From a virus: 64,000 nucleotides of DNA. The DNA lies in IMG/VR virus record IMGVR_UViG_3300037322_000275, positions 1-64,000 of that record. One strand, 5' to 3'. A model generated the notes under the pieces. It ran no database searches and was not told the DNA's origin. It was given only the letters and a program-made list of their open reading frames with translations. Both the position numbers and the translations under genes were made by a program. Numbering within the stretch: position 1 is the stretch's first letter; the number at the start of each line of letters is the position of its first letter. Positions 7,774-19,300 of the stretch are shown in pieces.

Positions 7774-8484
7774 ATGGTATCAGGAAAAATGGTCAGCATT
7801 GGTCAAATCATGTACAAGGTTTTAAGAAATCCCTTATGTAATGACTTAAGTTACGAACAATGTGCAGAGTATGCGTTAGAATATTTAAAATTAATTGGTG
7901 CACCACTATCTTTAGAAAGTATTGTGAGTGATCCACCAATAGAAATAGAAAATCACAAAGCTCTATTACCAAATAATATCTTTAATATTAGAGGTGTAAG
8001 ATATATGGGTGAAGAAATCTGTAAAAAAGGAAAAGGCATACCAATGGTTTACGGCAGTGGAATATACAAAAACGAATTAGATGGTTGTGACACTAATTAC
8101 AGCTATGTTGTTAATGCTTGTGTAATACAAACTTCCGTTAAAGAAGGGTTTTTAGAAGTATCTTACACTGCAGTAGCTCAAGATAAAGAAGGTTACCCTT
8201 TAATCCCAGATAATGAATCATTTAAAAAAGGATTAGAATATTATGTTTTACATTTACATTTAGAACCACTTTGGATGATGGGTAAAATACAAGACAAAGT
8301 TTTTCAATACATAGAACAAAAAAGACATTTTTATACAGGACAAGCAAGCACTTCACTAATGGTTAAAAATCTAGATCATTTAGAAACAATGATGTCTTCT
8401 GTAAATCGTATGATAATTGACAGAAACCCTCAACAGAGTTCTTACAATAACTTTGGAATAAAAGAACAACTATACAGACATTAA
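7774..8484 (+). CDS. crAss-like tail ring/hub protein
   Basis: 236 residues from the ATG at 7774, one base after the previous stop; an upstream in-frame ATG at 7732 lies inside the preceding gene and is less likely. A helical N-terminus is followed by a beta-rich domain with the section VAQDKEGYPLIPDNESF, then YVLHLHLEPLWMMGKI. The D-x-E-G-Y-P-L-I-P-D motif is one I associate with a conserved crAss-like structural protein encoded just before the muzzle gene. Likely part of the tail-ring stack; the assignment is by motif and order. Confidence 0.6.
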   Translation: MVSGKMVSIGQIMYKVLRNPLCNDLSYEQCAEYALEYLKLIGAPLSLESIVSDPPIEIENHKALLPNNIFNIRGVRYMGEEICKKGKGIPMVYGSGIYKNELDGCDTNYSYVVNACVIQTSVKEGFLEVSYTAVAQDKEGYPLIPDNESFKKGLEYYVLHLHLEPLWMMGKIQDKVFQYIEQKRHFYTGQASTSLMVKNLDHLETMMSSVNRMIIDRNPQQSSYNNFGIKEQLYRH

Positions 8485-8485
8485 T

Positions 8486-11400
8486 ATGGAAAACAAAAAT
8501 GTAAGACAGTCATTTCAGAAAGCAATGAATAAAGATATTGCAAAATCAATATCACCTAATGAATTTTATTTTCACGGTCAAAACATAAGAATTGTTTCTA
8601 CAAATGCACAATCAACAGGAGCTGTCACAAATGAAAAAGGAAATTCTTTAGTAATTTCTTTACCTATTCCTATAATAGAACCTTTAAATAAAAGAATAAA
8701 ATATGCTGTAAATGGTATTGATAAATTTTTACCATATTTTGTAGAGTCTGGGCTACAACTGTATCCTAGAAATGAATTAGAGTCAAATTACTATGACATT
8801 GGTGTAAATACAAACGTTTTTTATGCATCAGGTAATCAAAGATTAATCGGTAATGCTTTAGTTAGAGATAACATTATTTTATTTTCTACAGATAACAATG
8901 GATATGATTGTATCTGGAAAGTAAATGATTCTACATTTAACATTGAATTGTTGTACATGAGAAATTTGGGATTTAATACTTTAAATTTAATACAATGTAT
9001 CAACAACTTTGAAAATGAAGAAATTGACAAGATATACTGGGTTGACGGTAAACATCAAACAAGATTTGTAAATATTCATCATTCTGTTGAAAACCAAGAT
9101 ATTGAAGAATTAATAGATTTAAGTTTTAACAGTATTCAATTTGTAGGAAGTTTTAGATTAAGTCAACCTAAAGTAACAGATGTAATTCAAGGAGGACTTC
9201 ATAAATCAGGAGTTATTCAATATGCATACAGCCTGTATAAAATTAATGGTGCTCAAAGTAAAATAAGTCCACTAAGTGATTTAATTGCTTTAAATAAAGG
9301 TGTTACAAATGGTGGTGGTGAAGTTAATGAAATCGTTGGTGCTGTACCTGTTGTAAGTGTAGAAAACCTGGATCAAACATATACAAATATTAAACTATAT
9401 GCGATTAAGTATACTTCTTATAATGAAACCCCTGAAGTAGCAGTTATCTTAGACAGAAGTATTGTAGGTGAAGATTCTATTCTTTACTATGATGATGGTA
9501 ATATTATAAACACACTTTCACAAGAAGAATTACTATTTATTGGTTCAGATATAATTATACCAAAGCATATAAATAGTAAAAAAAATATTTTGTTTTTTGC
9601 AAACTATAAAGAAAGAAATTTTGATGTAGATAACTACGGTAACGTAAATAGTATTGATACAAGAGCTTATAGTTTTCCAACATTAAGTACAACTACAAAT
9701 ATCTACAAATCTTTATATGATAACAGTGGTGTCATTGATTCAGAAGAACCTGCAACAGAAATAAATGCAGATGTTGTCAATGGTACAGAAACTGTTGAAA
9801 CTAAACATTCTGCAATAAACATTAACTATGACATCAATAACAAACAATATAATAGTAATGTTATAGGTGGTGAAGGAGCATATCTAAAGTACGAAATTGT
9901 CAGAAATCAAGTAGGTGTAGCTAACTTTACAACTAAAGACAGTGAAGGTAAATTTTTAAAAGATAATGAAATATACAGATTAGGAATTCAGTTTTACAAC
10001 AAGTATGGTCAAAACAGTTTACCTAAATGGATTTCTGATTTTAAAACAATTGTACCTACTGATAACAAATGTAATTTAAAAGGGTTTTATGCTTCCTTAA
10101 AATTGACATTAAAGTCTTCATTTTATGATTGGTTACTTAATGACAATAACTTTCTAGATGAAAATGGTCTGTTAGATGAAGAACTTAGACCTGTTGGTTA
10201 TCGTATACTACGTTCTGAACGAAGTCTTTTAGATAGAACAATTGTATGTCAAGGTTTAATTAATGGAATGATTTCTCAAGTTTCTGGAGATAGAACACAA
10301 GCAAATGAAACATCTCCTTTAACACAGGCTTATGTAGATAAAGTAAACAATGGTATAAAGATGCCATCAATGATGCGAAGATTTGATAATAACTTATGCC
10401 CAATGTTTCTTAATCAGTCATACAAAAGACTTGACAGATTTGATTTATCACATCCTCAATTTATTAACAACTTTGACACAGGTCCTGTACCCCCTGTAAA
10501 ACAGGATGCAGCAAATGAAGTATTTAAGGTAGCTCCTTCAGAAGACAGTACTGCAGGAACATATCAGTTTACAACATTAATGCAGATGTTTTCTCCTGAA
10601 ATAACATTTAACACTGTACAAAATTTAAGTTCTTCAAATCTAAATATTGTAGGAGGTCTAGAAAACAATTACAATTCTTCATGGTTACAAGCAAGAAGTA
10701 CTGAAACAAAAAACACACTACACGAAGTTAAAGTTTTTAATAGTATATCTCCTCACGACGTAAAATCAACATTGCCTGGAAATATTGAAATTATTAAAGG
10801 TGAAAAAAGATATATACAAGCACACGGTTTTTTTGGTTACCAAGATAACGAGGAAATGATGTTTGTACAAACAAACAGAACTTACACAAGTAATTTTAAT
10901 TATATTACAAATGCTCCATATGAAGTATATGGTAATCCTGAAATATCAGAAATAGGTCAAGATAGAAGAGTTTACAATAACGATGCTACAATGGCTTACT
11001 TTAATAATTTAAAACCTTTAGCTGCTGACTGGGTGTTAAACACAGTTAATAGTTGGGGTGCAAGAAATATAACTTTTGCTCTAGGATTTCCTGGTATGCT
11101 AACTACAAACAGACCTTCTTTAGAAGCTTTATTTTCAAACACAGGTATTTCTGATACAGGTGTAGGTTTAGTTGGTGAATTTAGAATTCCGAGAAACTTG
11201 ATTTATTTAGGTAACATTTATGGTGGTAACTCTTACGAATCTAAAAAAAGAAGTGCATATATTGAAGTAGGTAATTATAATAGCATTAATAACAACGTTT
11301 ACAACTGTTTACATTTTGGTGACACTTTTGTAAACAACTTTAAATTTACAAAGCTAGTTAAAACAACAACTGAAATCTATAGTGAAAATGTAGAACAAGT

Positions 11401-12646
11401 AACTGAAATTGTTGAATTTAAAGTTGAAACAACTGTTGATTTAAAAAACAGAAATGATATTTCTATAGATAGTTGGGATTCACGATTTCAACCAACAAAT
11501 GAAGAATTTCAAAAATACAATAAAGTTTATTCTCAAGAACCAAATTTAATTCTCAGAAGAGATTTAGATTATAAATTTAAAAGAATAAACTCTTTTGACA
11601 CAAATATAATTGCAAGCAAGCCTAAAATACCAGGTGAATTAATAGATAGTTGGACAGACGTGCTTTCTAACGAGACATTAACGTTAAATGGTAGATATGG
11701 TCCAATAAACTCATTACATAACTTTAAAGAAGAGCTGTACAGTTTACAGGACTCTGCTGTAGCTCTTTTGTCAATACAACCAAGAGTTCAAATAAATGGT
11801 TCAGATGGATTAGAAGTAGAATTAGGTTCAGGTAAAGTGTTACAGGAATATAGATATGTTAGTACAGAGTCAGGTACTAAAAACAAATGGTCTGTAGTAA
11901 GTTCACCACAAACATTTTATTACTTTGATGTAATCAACAAAAGTATAAACATGATGAACCAAAGTATCGTTAATTTAACAGATACAAAAGGACTACATAC
12001 ATTTACTACAAACGATTTAGTTACAACATCTCTCATTAAAGATAATCCTATATTAAAAGAAGGAGTTTCAGTAGGATATGATTACATAAATAACTGTGTA
12101 TTTTTTACATTTTTACAAGGTGAAAAATCAACAACATTGTCTTACAACGAATTGTTACAACAGTTTGAAAGTTTTTATGATTATCTTCCTAGCATGTATG
12201 TTGGTAGAGGAAATAACTTTTTAGCTTTAAATCCTGGAAACACACAATTATTTAAACAATATGCAGGTAATTATAATCAGTTTTTTAATATCTACTATCC
12301 TAGTTATGTTACTGTATTAGTAAATCCACAACCTGATTCAGATACAATTTTAGACAATATTAAATATAAATCTGAATTATATTTAAATGGTGTTGATCAA
12401 CCAAATAATACATTAACACATGTTCAAGTGTATAATGAATATCAAAACTCAGGACTTATTCCTTTAGCTTTTAATAGAAGTGGTAATTTAAGACGTAAGT
12501 TTAGAGATTGGGATATTATCTTACCAAGAAACAGTAACACAAGACAGCGTATAAGAAATCCCTGGAATTATTTAAAGTTGCAGTACTCGCACACAAATAA
12601 TTATCAATTAATCTTACATAATCCAATTATTTCATATACATCTTAA
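8486..12646 (+). CDS. Giant tail protein, crAss-like muzzle
   Basis: 1386 residues. The N-terminus (VRQSFQKAMNKDIAKS, then SPNEFYFHGQNIRI) and long beta-rich body, with Asn/Thr-rich loops and no transmembrane or enzyme motif, fit the large muzzle/tail-tip protein that crAss-like phages encode between ring proteins and cargo proteins. In the PhicrAss001 virion structure this protein plugs the distal end of the short tail. The gene begins 1 base after the ring-protein stop and ends just before a strong terminator. Identity is inferred from size, position and N-terminal pattern rather than from a recognised domain. Confidence 0.6.
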   Translation: MENKNVRQSFQKAMNKDIAKSISPNEFYFHGQNIRIVSTNAQSTGAVTNEKGNSLVISLPIPIIEPLNKRIKYAVNGIDKFLPYFVESGLQLYPRNELESNYYDIGVNTNVFYASGNQRLIGNALVRDNIILFSTDNNGYDCIWKVNDSTFNIELLYMRNLGFNTLNLIQCINNFENEEIDKIYWVDGKHQTRFVNIHHSVENQDIEELIDLSFNSIQFVGSFRLSQPKVTDVIQGGLHKSGVIQYAYSLYKINGAQSKISPLSDLIALNKGVTNGGGEVNEIVGAVPVVSVENLDQTYTNIKLYAIKYTSYNETPEVAVILDRSIVGEDSILYYDDGNIINTLSQEELLFIGSDIIIPKHINSKKNILFFANYKERNFDVDNYGNVNSIDTRAYSFPTLSTTTNIYKSLYDNSGVIDSEEPATEINADVVNGTETVETKHSAININYDINNKQYNSNVIGGEGAYLKYEIVRNQVGVANFTTKDSEGKFLKDNEIYRLGIQFYNKYGQNSLPKWISDFKTIVPTDNKCNLKGFYASLKLTLKSSFYDWLLNDNNFLDENGLLDEELRPVGYRILRSERSLLDRTIVCQGLINGMISQVSGDRTQANETSPLTQAYVDKVNNGIKMPSMMRRFDNNLCPMFLNQSYKRLDRFDLSHPQFINNFDTGPVPPVKQDAANEVFKVAPSEDSTAGTYQFTTLMQMFSPEITFNTVQNLSSSNLNIVGGLENNYNSSWLQARSTETKNTLHEVKVFNSISPHDVKSTLPGNIEIIKGEKRYIQAHGFFGYQDNEEMMFVQTNRTYTSNFNYITNAPYEVYGNPEISEIGQDRRVYNNDATMAYFNNLKPLAADWVLNTVNSWGARNITFALGFPGMLTTNRPSLEALFSNTGISDTGVGLVGEFRIPRNLIYLGNIYGGNSYESKKRSAYIEVGNYNSINNNVYNCLHFGDTFVNNFKFTKLVKTTTEIYSENVEQVTEIVEFKVETTVDLKNRNDISIDSWDSRFQPTNEEFQKYNKVYSQEPNLILRRDLDYKFKRINSFDTNIIASKPKIPGELIDSWTDVLSNETLTLNGRYGPINSLHNFKEELYSLQDSAVALLSIQPRVQINGSDGLEVELGSGKVLQEYRYVSTESGTKNKWSVVSSPQTFYYFDVINKSINMMNQSIVNLTDTKGLHTFTTNDLVTTSLIKDNPILKEGVSVGYDYINNCVFFTFLQGEKSTTLSYNELLQQFESFYDYLPSMYVGRGNNFLALNPGNTQLFKQYAGNYNQFFNIYYPSYVTVLVNPQPDSDTILDNIKYKSELYLNGVDQPNNTLTHVQVYNEYQNSGLIPLAFNRSGNLRRKFRDWDIILPRNSNTRQRIRNPWNYLKLQYSHTNNYQLILHNPIISYTS

Positions 12647-12650
12647 ATAC

Positions 12651-12697
12651 AAAAGGTATAGTTTATTTCAGAAAGATATATTCTATACCTTTTTTTA
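12651..12697 (+). terminator. Rho-independent terminator after the muzzle gene
   Basis: A perfect 11-bp stem, AAAAGGTATAG (12651-12661) with CTATACCTTTT (12683-12693), encloses a 21-base loop and ends in an uninterrupted T tract. It separates the tail operon from the cargo/RNA-polymerase operon. Confidence 0.88.
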
Positions 12698-12720
12698 TTA
12701 TAAAAAATCCAGTAATTTAC

Positions 12721-12758
12721 TTGGATTATGTCACAAAATACATTATATTTGTATTTAT
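12721..12758 (+). promoter_or_regulatory. Promoter for the cargo / virion RNA polymerase operon
   Basis: TTGG at 12721 lies 19 bases before TATATTTG at 12744-12751, a perfect Bacteroidota -7 box. The stretch TTGGATTATGTCA matches the extended TTAGGAwTTGTsA element seen at the three other promoters. It sits immediately after a terminator and 37 bases before the next ATG. Confidence 0.7.
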
Positions 12759-12795
12759 ACAAATATGCTTAACAATATATATATATCGATAAATT

Positions 12796-14538
12796 ATGAA
12801 TCAAAACGATTTAACACAAATAAACGAAGGCGGTACTCACTCACAGAATAGCTTAGGTGGCGTTCCAATGGGTAATGGTAACTCTGTAGAACAAGGTGAA
12901 ACAAAACAAGATAATTTTATTTATAGTGATAGAATTATTCTAGATGCAAACATGGTAAAGCAATTTGACTTACCAAAATCTTTTATTAATAAATCAATAG
13001 CAGATGCTACAAAAATAATTGATAAAAAGTTTATAGACAGAAATGATAAGATATCACAGTCTACTAAAGATTCAATGTTAGCAAAAATTGCTCAAGTTCA
13101 AGAAGCAATGAAACCTCAACCACAAGAACCACAAGAACCACAACAATCGCAAGAACAGTTTACACAGGATTCTGAATTAAATATGGACCCTGGTGGTCAA
13201 ATGTCAATGGGTGGTGAATTAGATGGTGCTGAAGGAATGGACCCTCGTCTTTCTGCTGCGGTAAGTGTGTTACCTTCATTACTAAGTGGTAATAAAAAAA
13301 GTATTATTGAAAGTGGTAGTCAAGCAGGCTTAGGTCTTGCAGGTACTCTAATTGGTGGACCTGTAGGTGGAATGATTGGGAGTACTATTGGAAAAACAGT
13401 GTCTCCTTTAATTTCTAAAATGATTTTAGGTAACAAAACTACAGAAGCAGAAAGAAATGAACGTATTGTACAAAATTCTCAATACAACAGTGATTTTGCT
13501 TACGGTGGTAAAATGTATGCTGATGGTGGTATTTTAGATAAACTTGGACCTGTCCCAACTGCAGATGATTTAGTTCAACCACGATCAATTGAACAAATAA
13601 AGGCATATCAAGCATCAAAAGGTTTAGCAGTAGATGGTGATTTTGGTAAAAATAGTAAAAAACAATTTGCATTAGATCAAAAAAATTATCAAACACCTGC
13701 ACCAAATCTTAATGGTTTAGGTACGTCTACTTCTAGATTTGATAAAATAGTTAATCCAGGAATTTCAGACAATAAAATAATAGGTAGTACACCAATAAGT
13801 GAACAATATTTAAGTCAATCTTTAATTGACGGTGATCAAGGAAAAATAAATACTTTTGATTCGTCAAAAACTTTAAATAAAGTTGGTGATACACTTGGAC
13901 AAGCTGCAAGATATGCACCTATAGCAATGAATGCTTATCAACTATCTCAATTAAAGAAACCTAAAGGACAAACTTTAGATAGACTTAACAATAAATTTAC
14001 ACCTGAATATGTAGATGAACAATCATTACAAAACAAAGTAAGCAATGAATATGATAACACTGTTAATGCAGTAACTCAAATGGGTGGTAGTCAAGGCGCT
14101 ACAAGAAATGCGATATTAGGTGCAGGATTGAATAAATCAAAAGCAATGAGTGAAGCATATATGAATGCAAATGCTCAAAATAGACAAATGAATCTTACAG
14201 GTCAACAATTTGATTTAAGTGTAAATCAAGCAAATTTAAATCAATCAAATTCTGAAATGGACATTAATGACAGAAATTCCGCAGCTTATAGAAACGAAAA
14301 ATCTAAATTTCTTTCTGAAATAGGTAATGGTATTGGTGATGTTGGTAAAGAAGAAGTATATAAAGACATTGCAAAGAAAACTACTGGTTATAAATGGACT
14401 GGTGAATATGTTAAAAGTCCAGATGGTAAAGTTGTAACAGATCCTGATACAGGTAAACCAATGACACAAGAAAAATTAAAATTAATCCAAACCTCTAAGA
14501 AAGCATTAGGTGGTTATCTAGTAAATAACAAAAAATAA
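12796..14538 (+). CDS. Virion cargo protein with peptidoglycan-binding-like and Gly-rich membrane segments
   Basis: 580 residues. In order: a Gln/Pro-rich linker near 105-120 (repeated QEPQ), a Gly/Ala/Ile-rich hydrophobic stretch at ~170-215 (for example LGLAGTLIGGPVGGMIGS) able to enter a membrane, a GGKMYADGG motif at ~235-244, and a peptidoglycan-binding type 1-like repeat at ~260-300 (IKAYQASKGLAVDGDFG). The C-terminal half is Asn/Gln-rich and helical. Position as first gene of the RNA-polymerase operon fits a crAss-like cargo (ejection) protein that would cross the envelope with the polymerase. No enzymatic residues are recognised. Confidence 0.6.
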   Translation: MNQNDLTQINEGGTHSQNSLGGVPMGNGNSVEQGETKQDNFIYSDRIILDANMVKQFDLPKSFINKSIADATKIIDKKFIDRNDKISQSTKDSMLAKIAQVQEAMKPQPQEPQEPQQSQEQFTQDSELNMDPGGQMSMGGELDGAEGMDPRLSAAVSVLPSLLSGNKKSIIESGSQAGLGLAGTLIGGPVGGMIGSTIGKTVSPLISKMILGNKTTEAERNERIVQNSQYNSDFAYGGKMYADGGILDKLGPVPTADDLVQPRSIEQIKAYQASKGLAVDGDFGKNSKKQFALDQKNYQTPAPNLNGLGTSTSRFDKIVNPGISDNKIIGSTPISEQYLSQSLIDGDQGKINTFDSSKTLNKVGDTLGQAARYAPIAMNAYQLSQLKKPKGQTLDRLNNKFTPEYVDEQSLQNKVSNEYDNTVNAVTQMGGSQGATRNAILGAGLNKSKAMSEAYMNANAQNRQMNLTGQQFDLSVNQANLNQSNSEMDINDRNSAAYRNEKSKFLSEIGNGIGDVGKEEVYKDIAKKTTGYKWTGEYVKSPDGKVVTDPDTGKPMTQEKLKLIQTSKKALGGYLVNNKK

Positions 14539-14539
14539 T

Positions 14540-16363
14540 ATGGCTAATAGATATGACTCAGGGACAGTTTCGAAATTTAATCCTCTTAGTTTTCAAGAAA
14601 TAATGTTTGCACCTACAGCTATGAGGGTAAACCACGATGCTAGTATTAAACGTGCTGAAGAAAATGCACTAAAAATAGATTCTTTAGACGAACATTTAGA
14701 AGAATCCATGAAGTTAAAACAAGACATGAACAATAAAATTAGAACTCAAGTTGATTTAATTAATCGCGAAGGTTTTAATCCAAACACAACACAAGGACTT
14801 ACAACGTTAAATAGAGAATTTCAAGACTTAAGTTCTTCTACAGGTAGAGCAGGACAAATTAATGCTGCTAAAGTTATTGAGGCTATTGCAAAAAAGAAAT
14901 TTTATGATTCTGATGATGCCAAAAGTAATTCAGAAGAAGTAAATCAAATGAACTGGGAAAAATTTAGAAACAAATATACAGGTTATAATGAAGACGGTAG
15001 TATTAAAAATATTGGAGATCTTTCTGCTGTAAAATATGTAGATGAACAAAAAATGGTATCTGAATTAAGAGTTGATTTAGGTATGACAGAATCTGAATTT
15101 AAACAAGCTTCTTCAATGTTAAACGATACAGGTAATCAAAATGGTACAAGATTTACTGTTAATACCGCTCAAGCAACTTCCGAAGGTTCTAATCAAATTC
15201 AATTACAGCAAATGGCAGATTACTTAAACAGAAGAGTCTCTGACACTACAGATCCTTTTAGAAAATCTTTAGAATATACAGGTAGAGATGTAAATAAAGT
15301 ATGGAGTCAAATGACTTCTCACATGAACATGATGAAGAAAGATTTGACATCTAATGCTTTTTCACGTGAACTCAGTAATGTAGATTACTATACTCCTGAT
15401 AAAAGTGGAAATGAAGATCCTGATTCTGGTGATTACGAAGGAGTTAATGTAGAAACTGTAGATATAACATCAAACACAGATTCTTTAAACATTTTGACAG
15501 GAAATATCACATCTAAGTTAGTAAATCCTCCAAGAAATCTAAATACAATGAGTGGTGAGGATATAACAGAATATTATCAGAAGGTAAGAAACAACAATCC
15601 TAAAGCAATAAAAACTCAGTATATAAAATCAAATCAGTACAGAGTTTTAGCAAATAATGTCAGAAGAACACTTAACATGCAAGATAAAGCATTAGATAGC
15701 CAAGAAATTCAAGATGCAGTAGTAGAATATTTAAGAGAAAATAAAGATGCTGCAATAACAAACAGATATGTTGATCCAAATACAAATAGAAAGGCACTGT
15801 TGTTTGCAAGTAAAGAACTTACAGGTAAAGAAAATAAAGCAAATGCGAGTAGTCTGATTATGGAAAGAGCACAACAAGGTTCTTATTCTATAAGAACTGT
15901 AGAAGGTGAAGAAATAAAACAAGAAGATTTAGGTGATTACGAATTTACATATAGTGGAGATATGACTGCTAAATCTGTTATTAGAAAAGAGAACGGTAGC
16001 CCTATATTTAATAATCCCAAACAAAATATTGGAGCAAGAAGAGGTTTATTGAAAAATACAGAAACAGGAAAGACAGTTCCTGTCTATGTAAGTAGAAGTG
16101 ATGATGACTTTAACACACCTCAATGGAAAGGTATGAATATTGTTAACGGTATTACAAAAATAACAGACTCTCAGCCTGGAATATATCACGCTATTTCTGT
16201 AAAAGCCTTTAAAAAAGACTTTGGTATTAAAAAGTTTGAAGTTAAATATAACAAGAATTCAGAAACGTATAACGTTTCTTATACAAAAAGAAACGGAGTT
16301 CCTGTTGACAAAGAATTTTCAGATACTGATTTTCAAGAATATATTTTAAACACCCAATTATAA
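14540..16363 (+). CDS. Virion cargo protein, helical
   Basis: 607 residues. The opening (YDSGTVSKFNPLSFQEIMFA) followed by a long alpha-helical/coiled-coil region (~35-130) fits a crAss-like cargo protein encoded between muzzle and RNA polymerase. The C-terminal third is more globular. No signal peptide, TM segment or catalytic motif. It starts one base after the previous stop, so the operon is tightly coupled. The name of the exact cargo subunit cannot be decided from sequence. Confidence 0.5.
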   Translation: MANRYDSGTVSKFNPLSFQEIMFAPTAMRVNHDASIKRAEENALKIDSLDEHLEESMKLKQDMNNKIRTQVDLINREGFNPNTTQGLTTLNREFQDLSSSTGRAGQINAAKVIEAIAKKKFYDSDDAKSNSEEVNQMNWEKFRNKYTGYNEDGSIKNIGDLSAVKYVDEQKMVSELRVDLGMTESEFKQASSMLNDTGNQNGTRFTVNTAQATSEGSNQIQLQQMADYLNRRVSDTTDPFRKSLEYTGRDVNKVWSQMTSHMNMMKKDLTSNAFSRELSNVDYYTPDKSGNEDPDSGDYEGVNVETVDITSNTDSLNILTGNITSKLVNPPRNLNTMSGEDITEYYQKVRNNNPKAIKTQYIKSNQYRVLANNVRRTLNMQDKALDSQEIQDAVVEYLRENKDAAITNRYVDPNTNRKALLFASKELTGKENKANASSLIMERAQQGSYSIRTVEGEEIKQEDLGDYEFTYSGDMTAKSVIRKENGSPIFNNPKQNIGARRGLLKNTETGKTVPVYVSRSDDDFNTPQWKGMNIVNGITKITDSQPGIYHAISVKAFKKDFGIKKFEVKYNKNSETYNVSYTKRNGVPVDKEFSDTDFQEYILNTQL

Positions 16364-16367
16364 TAAA

Positions 16368-19300
16368 ATGGAAGACGAAGATATAAATTTAAATTCCTCA
16401 CCTGGTGAGGTTCACAAAAAGATATTTAAAAATAAAACTCTTGCATTTAAAGATAGACCCTTTAAAAATTTAACAGACCAATCAGGAAATAGAGTTGTTC
16501 ACAATACAGGATTTGGTAAATCTAAGTATGACAAAGATATAATATGGGATGCTGAAGTAGACGATAAAGATATTCAAAGCTCTCTTAACGAACATCGTGC
16601 TCAAAGACAAAGTGGTTTAGAACAAACAGGATTTGGTTTATTAAGAACTACTGCAAAAGTGGCTACAGAAGTTGCAAAATTACCGTTTGTTATTGGTGGG
16701 CTTGCTGTAGCACCATTTGCTGAAGAAAATCAAGGATTAGAAACAGCTTTTAATAATCGATTTATTAAATTTTTTGATGGACTTAATGAAAATATCAAGG
16801 AACAACTACCTGTTTATACTAAAGAAGCTGTAGAAAAAGGTGGTTTTATGGACCATATTGCCTCTTCTGCTTTTTGGGCAAACGATGGTGCTGACGGTTT
16901 AGGTTTTATGTTATCAATGTTAGTACCAGGTGGTGTATTTAAAGCTCTCGGTGGATCTGCTAAATTATTTGGAGGATCTGTAAAAGCTCTACAATATGCA
17001 AGATTTGGTAAAGGTATTGAAGGTGCTCGAAAAGCAATAACTGCCACAGGACTTACAATCAATAAATTAGACAATATAATGATTCCTTTGTTCAACACTG
17101 TTGCAGAATCTGGTGCTGAAGCTAAAGGTGTATCTGATGATTTAATGTCTAGAAAGAAAGAATTTATTGCTGAACAAATAGAGATGTATGGGCAAACACC
17201 CGAAAAAGCTGAGGAACTGTTTAATGAACAAAAAGCTCTTGCAATGCAGAATACATTTAATTCAAATCTTGCAATATTAGCAATACCTAATTATTTACAA
17301 GCAAAATTGTTATTTGGTAAAACACCAAGTAAAGTATTGTTAGATAAAGTTAAATCTGAAGTAGGTAAAACAACTGTGAAAAATACAGTATTAAAAGCTG
17401 GGAAAAGAATTGCAGGTGCGTTTGCATCTGAAGGTTCTGAAGAAGTTGCACAGACTTCAACTGAACATAGAAACGTAGAAAAAGCTTTAAACAATAAACT
17501 TGGTAAAAGCTTTACTGACGACTATAATTTAATTACAGCAGGTGAAGATTTTATTAGAACATTAGGTACAACAGAAGGTCAAATTGCTGGTTTTTTAGGT
17601 GGAATTTTAGGTTCTCCTATTTCAGTAGTTGGTGGTTATAAACAAGATCTTGCTGATACTGTAGAAACTGCAAGACTTAGAGAAAAAATTAATGGTCAAT
17701 CATCAGCGTTTAGAGATATTTACGACACAGACATATATGAACAAGAAGAATATCTAAATCCTGAAACAAACGAAAAAGCTTTTAGACCAAAGGAAGTTGA
17801 TGGTAAAAAAGTAATTATTCCTGAAAATGTAGTTAAAATGAAAAAAGCTCTTGATTTAAATGAAGGGCTTTCTGAAAGATATGACAAAGCTGTTGAAGAA
17901 GGAGATTTAGAAACAATTGAAAAGCTTAAAAAACAAGGAGAATTTAATTTAATTACTAATTTTATAGGAGAAAATAAAGTTACTTTAGATGCTTTAAATG
18001 AAAATTTAAAAACATTATTTCCTGTTGTACAACCCGTAAATGGTGAAAAGTTAAGTCCTGAACAACTTTCTTCTAATTTAGAAAACAAGACAAGAGCAGA
18101 CAATATTATTAAAAAAGCAACACAGTTACAAACTGATTTAGTTTCTTTTAAAGACATGTCTACATCTTTAATAAAATTGAATAATCCTGAAAGCACAGAA
18201 ACACAAGTAAGTGAGTTTTTAAATAATCTTGCTTTTGCCTTTATTTCTGAACGTTCTGAAGAATTTGATGTAAAAGAAAAGTTAGATATTTTAATAAAAC
18301 AAAAAGCAGAATTAGAAAAAGGTAGTAGTACTGTAATTGAAGAAGTCCTAAATCCTAATTTTGTTGAAAATATAACTTCTGAATTTGATAGAACTGTTAC
18401 AACAAGAAGTACTAACCCAAGACTTGAATTACTTGATAAACAAATAAAGAATTTAAAAGAAGAATTAAAAAGTTCTGAAAAAGCAATTAACTCAACAATT
18501 TGGGATAATAAATTTCTTAATAAACAATTTAATAACCGAATTATTGCAGACAAAAAAAGTAAGGAAAACTTTGAAGTTAAAAACACAAAAAAAGCAGATG
18601 AAATTATTAAAAAAATTAATAGTGCTACAACTGTTGAAGAACTAAATAATTTGCCAAAAGTTAATGAAGATATAGATAAGGTTATTCAAGAAAAAGTTAA
18701 AAAAAAGAAAGAAGAATTAAAAAAACAAAAAGAAGATAAAGAAAAAGAAAAACGTAAAAAAGCAAAACAAGAAGACGAAGATTTTAATACACCTTCTGTA
18801 ACAGATATCGTGTCTACAGAAGGTTCTGTTATTACAGATGTCATTATACCTAAAGATAATGCAAATAATACTGTAGAAGAGCTAAAAGACATTGAAAATG
18901 GTACTGTTGATAGTGGCAAAGGTGTTAAAGTAATAAGTGCTGACAGAGAAACAGGTGAAGTTATTCCATTCATTGAAGAATTTTTCCCTTTGTATATGGC
19001 GTATGAAAGAACACCTGTTAATAAAAAAGGTAATGAAGTTGGCTTTCAAATAAATCAAAATCCTGGAAAAAATCCAAAAGTATTAGAAGCCCTTACTGCG
19101 TATAATAAAGGAGACTTTTCAAACATACAGTTGTTGCTTGATTATTTACCTATTAATGTACAATTTACTACTGATGTAAATGCACCAATTGAAACTAAAA
19201 GAAAAACAAATGAGACAGATCCTGCTACTCAAATACTAAGAGAAAGTCTTATATTCGCTTTGTCTAAAGGTGTTCCAATTGAAAACATTACAACCACAAT

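Noticed and set aside
17720-18586. 288-residue open frame on the minus strand within the 1632-residue gene
   Set aside because: It is hydrophobic and Ser/Phe-rich as expected for the antisense of a Glu/Lys-rich coiled coil, and the plus-strand gene is continuous there.
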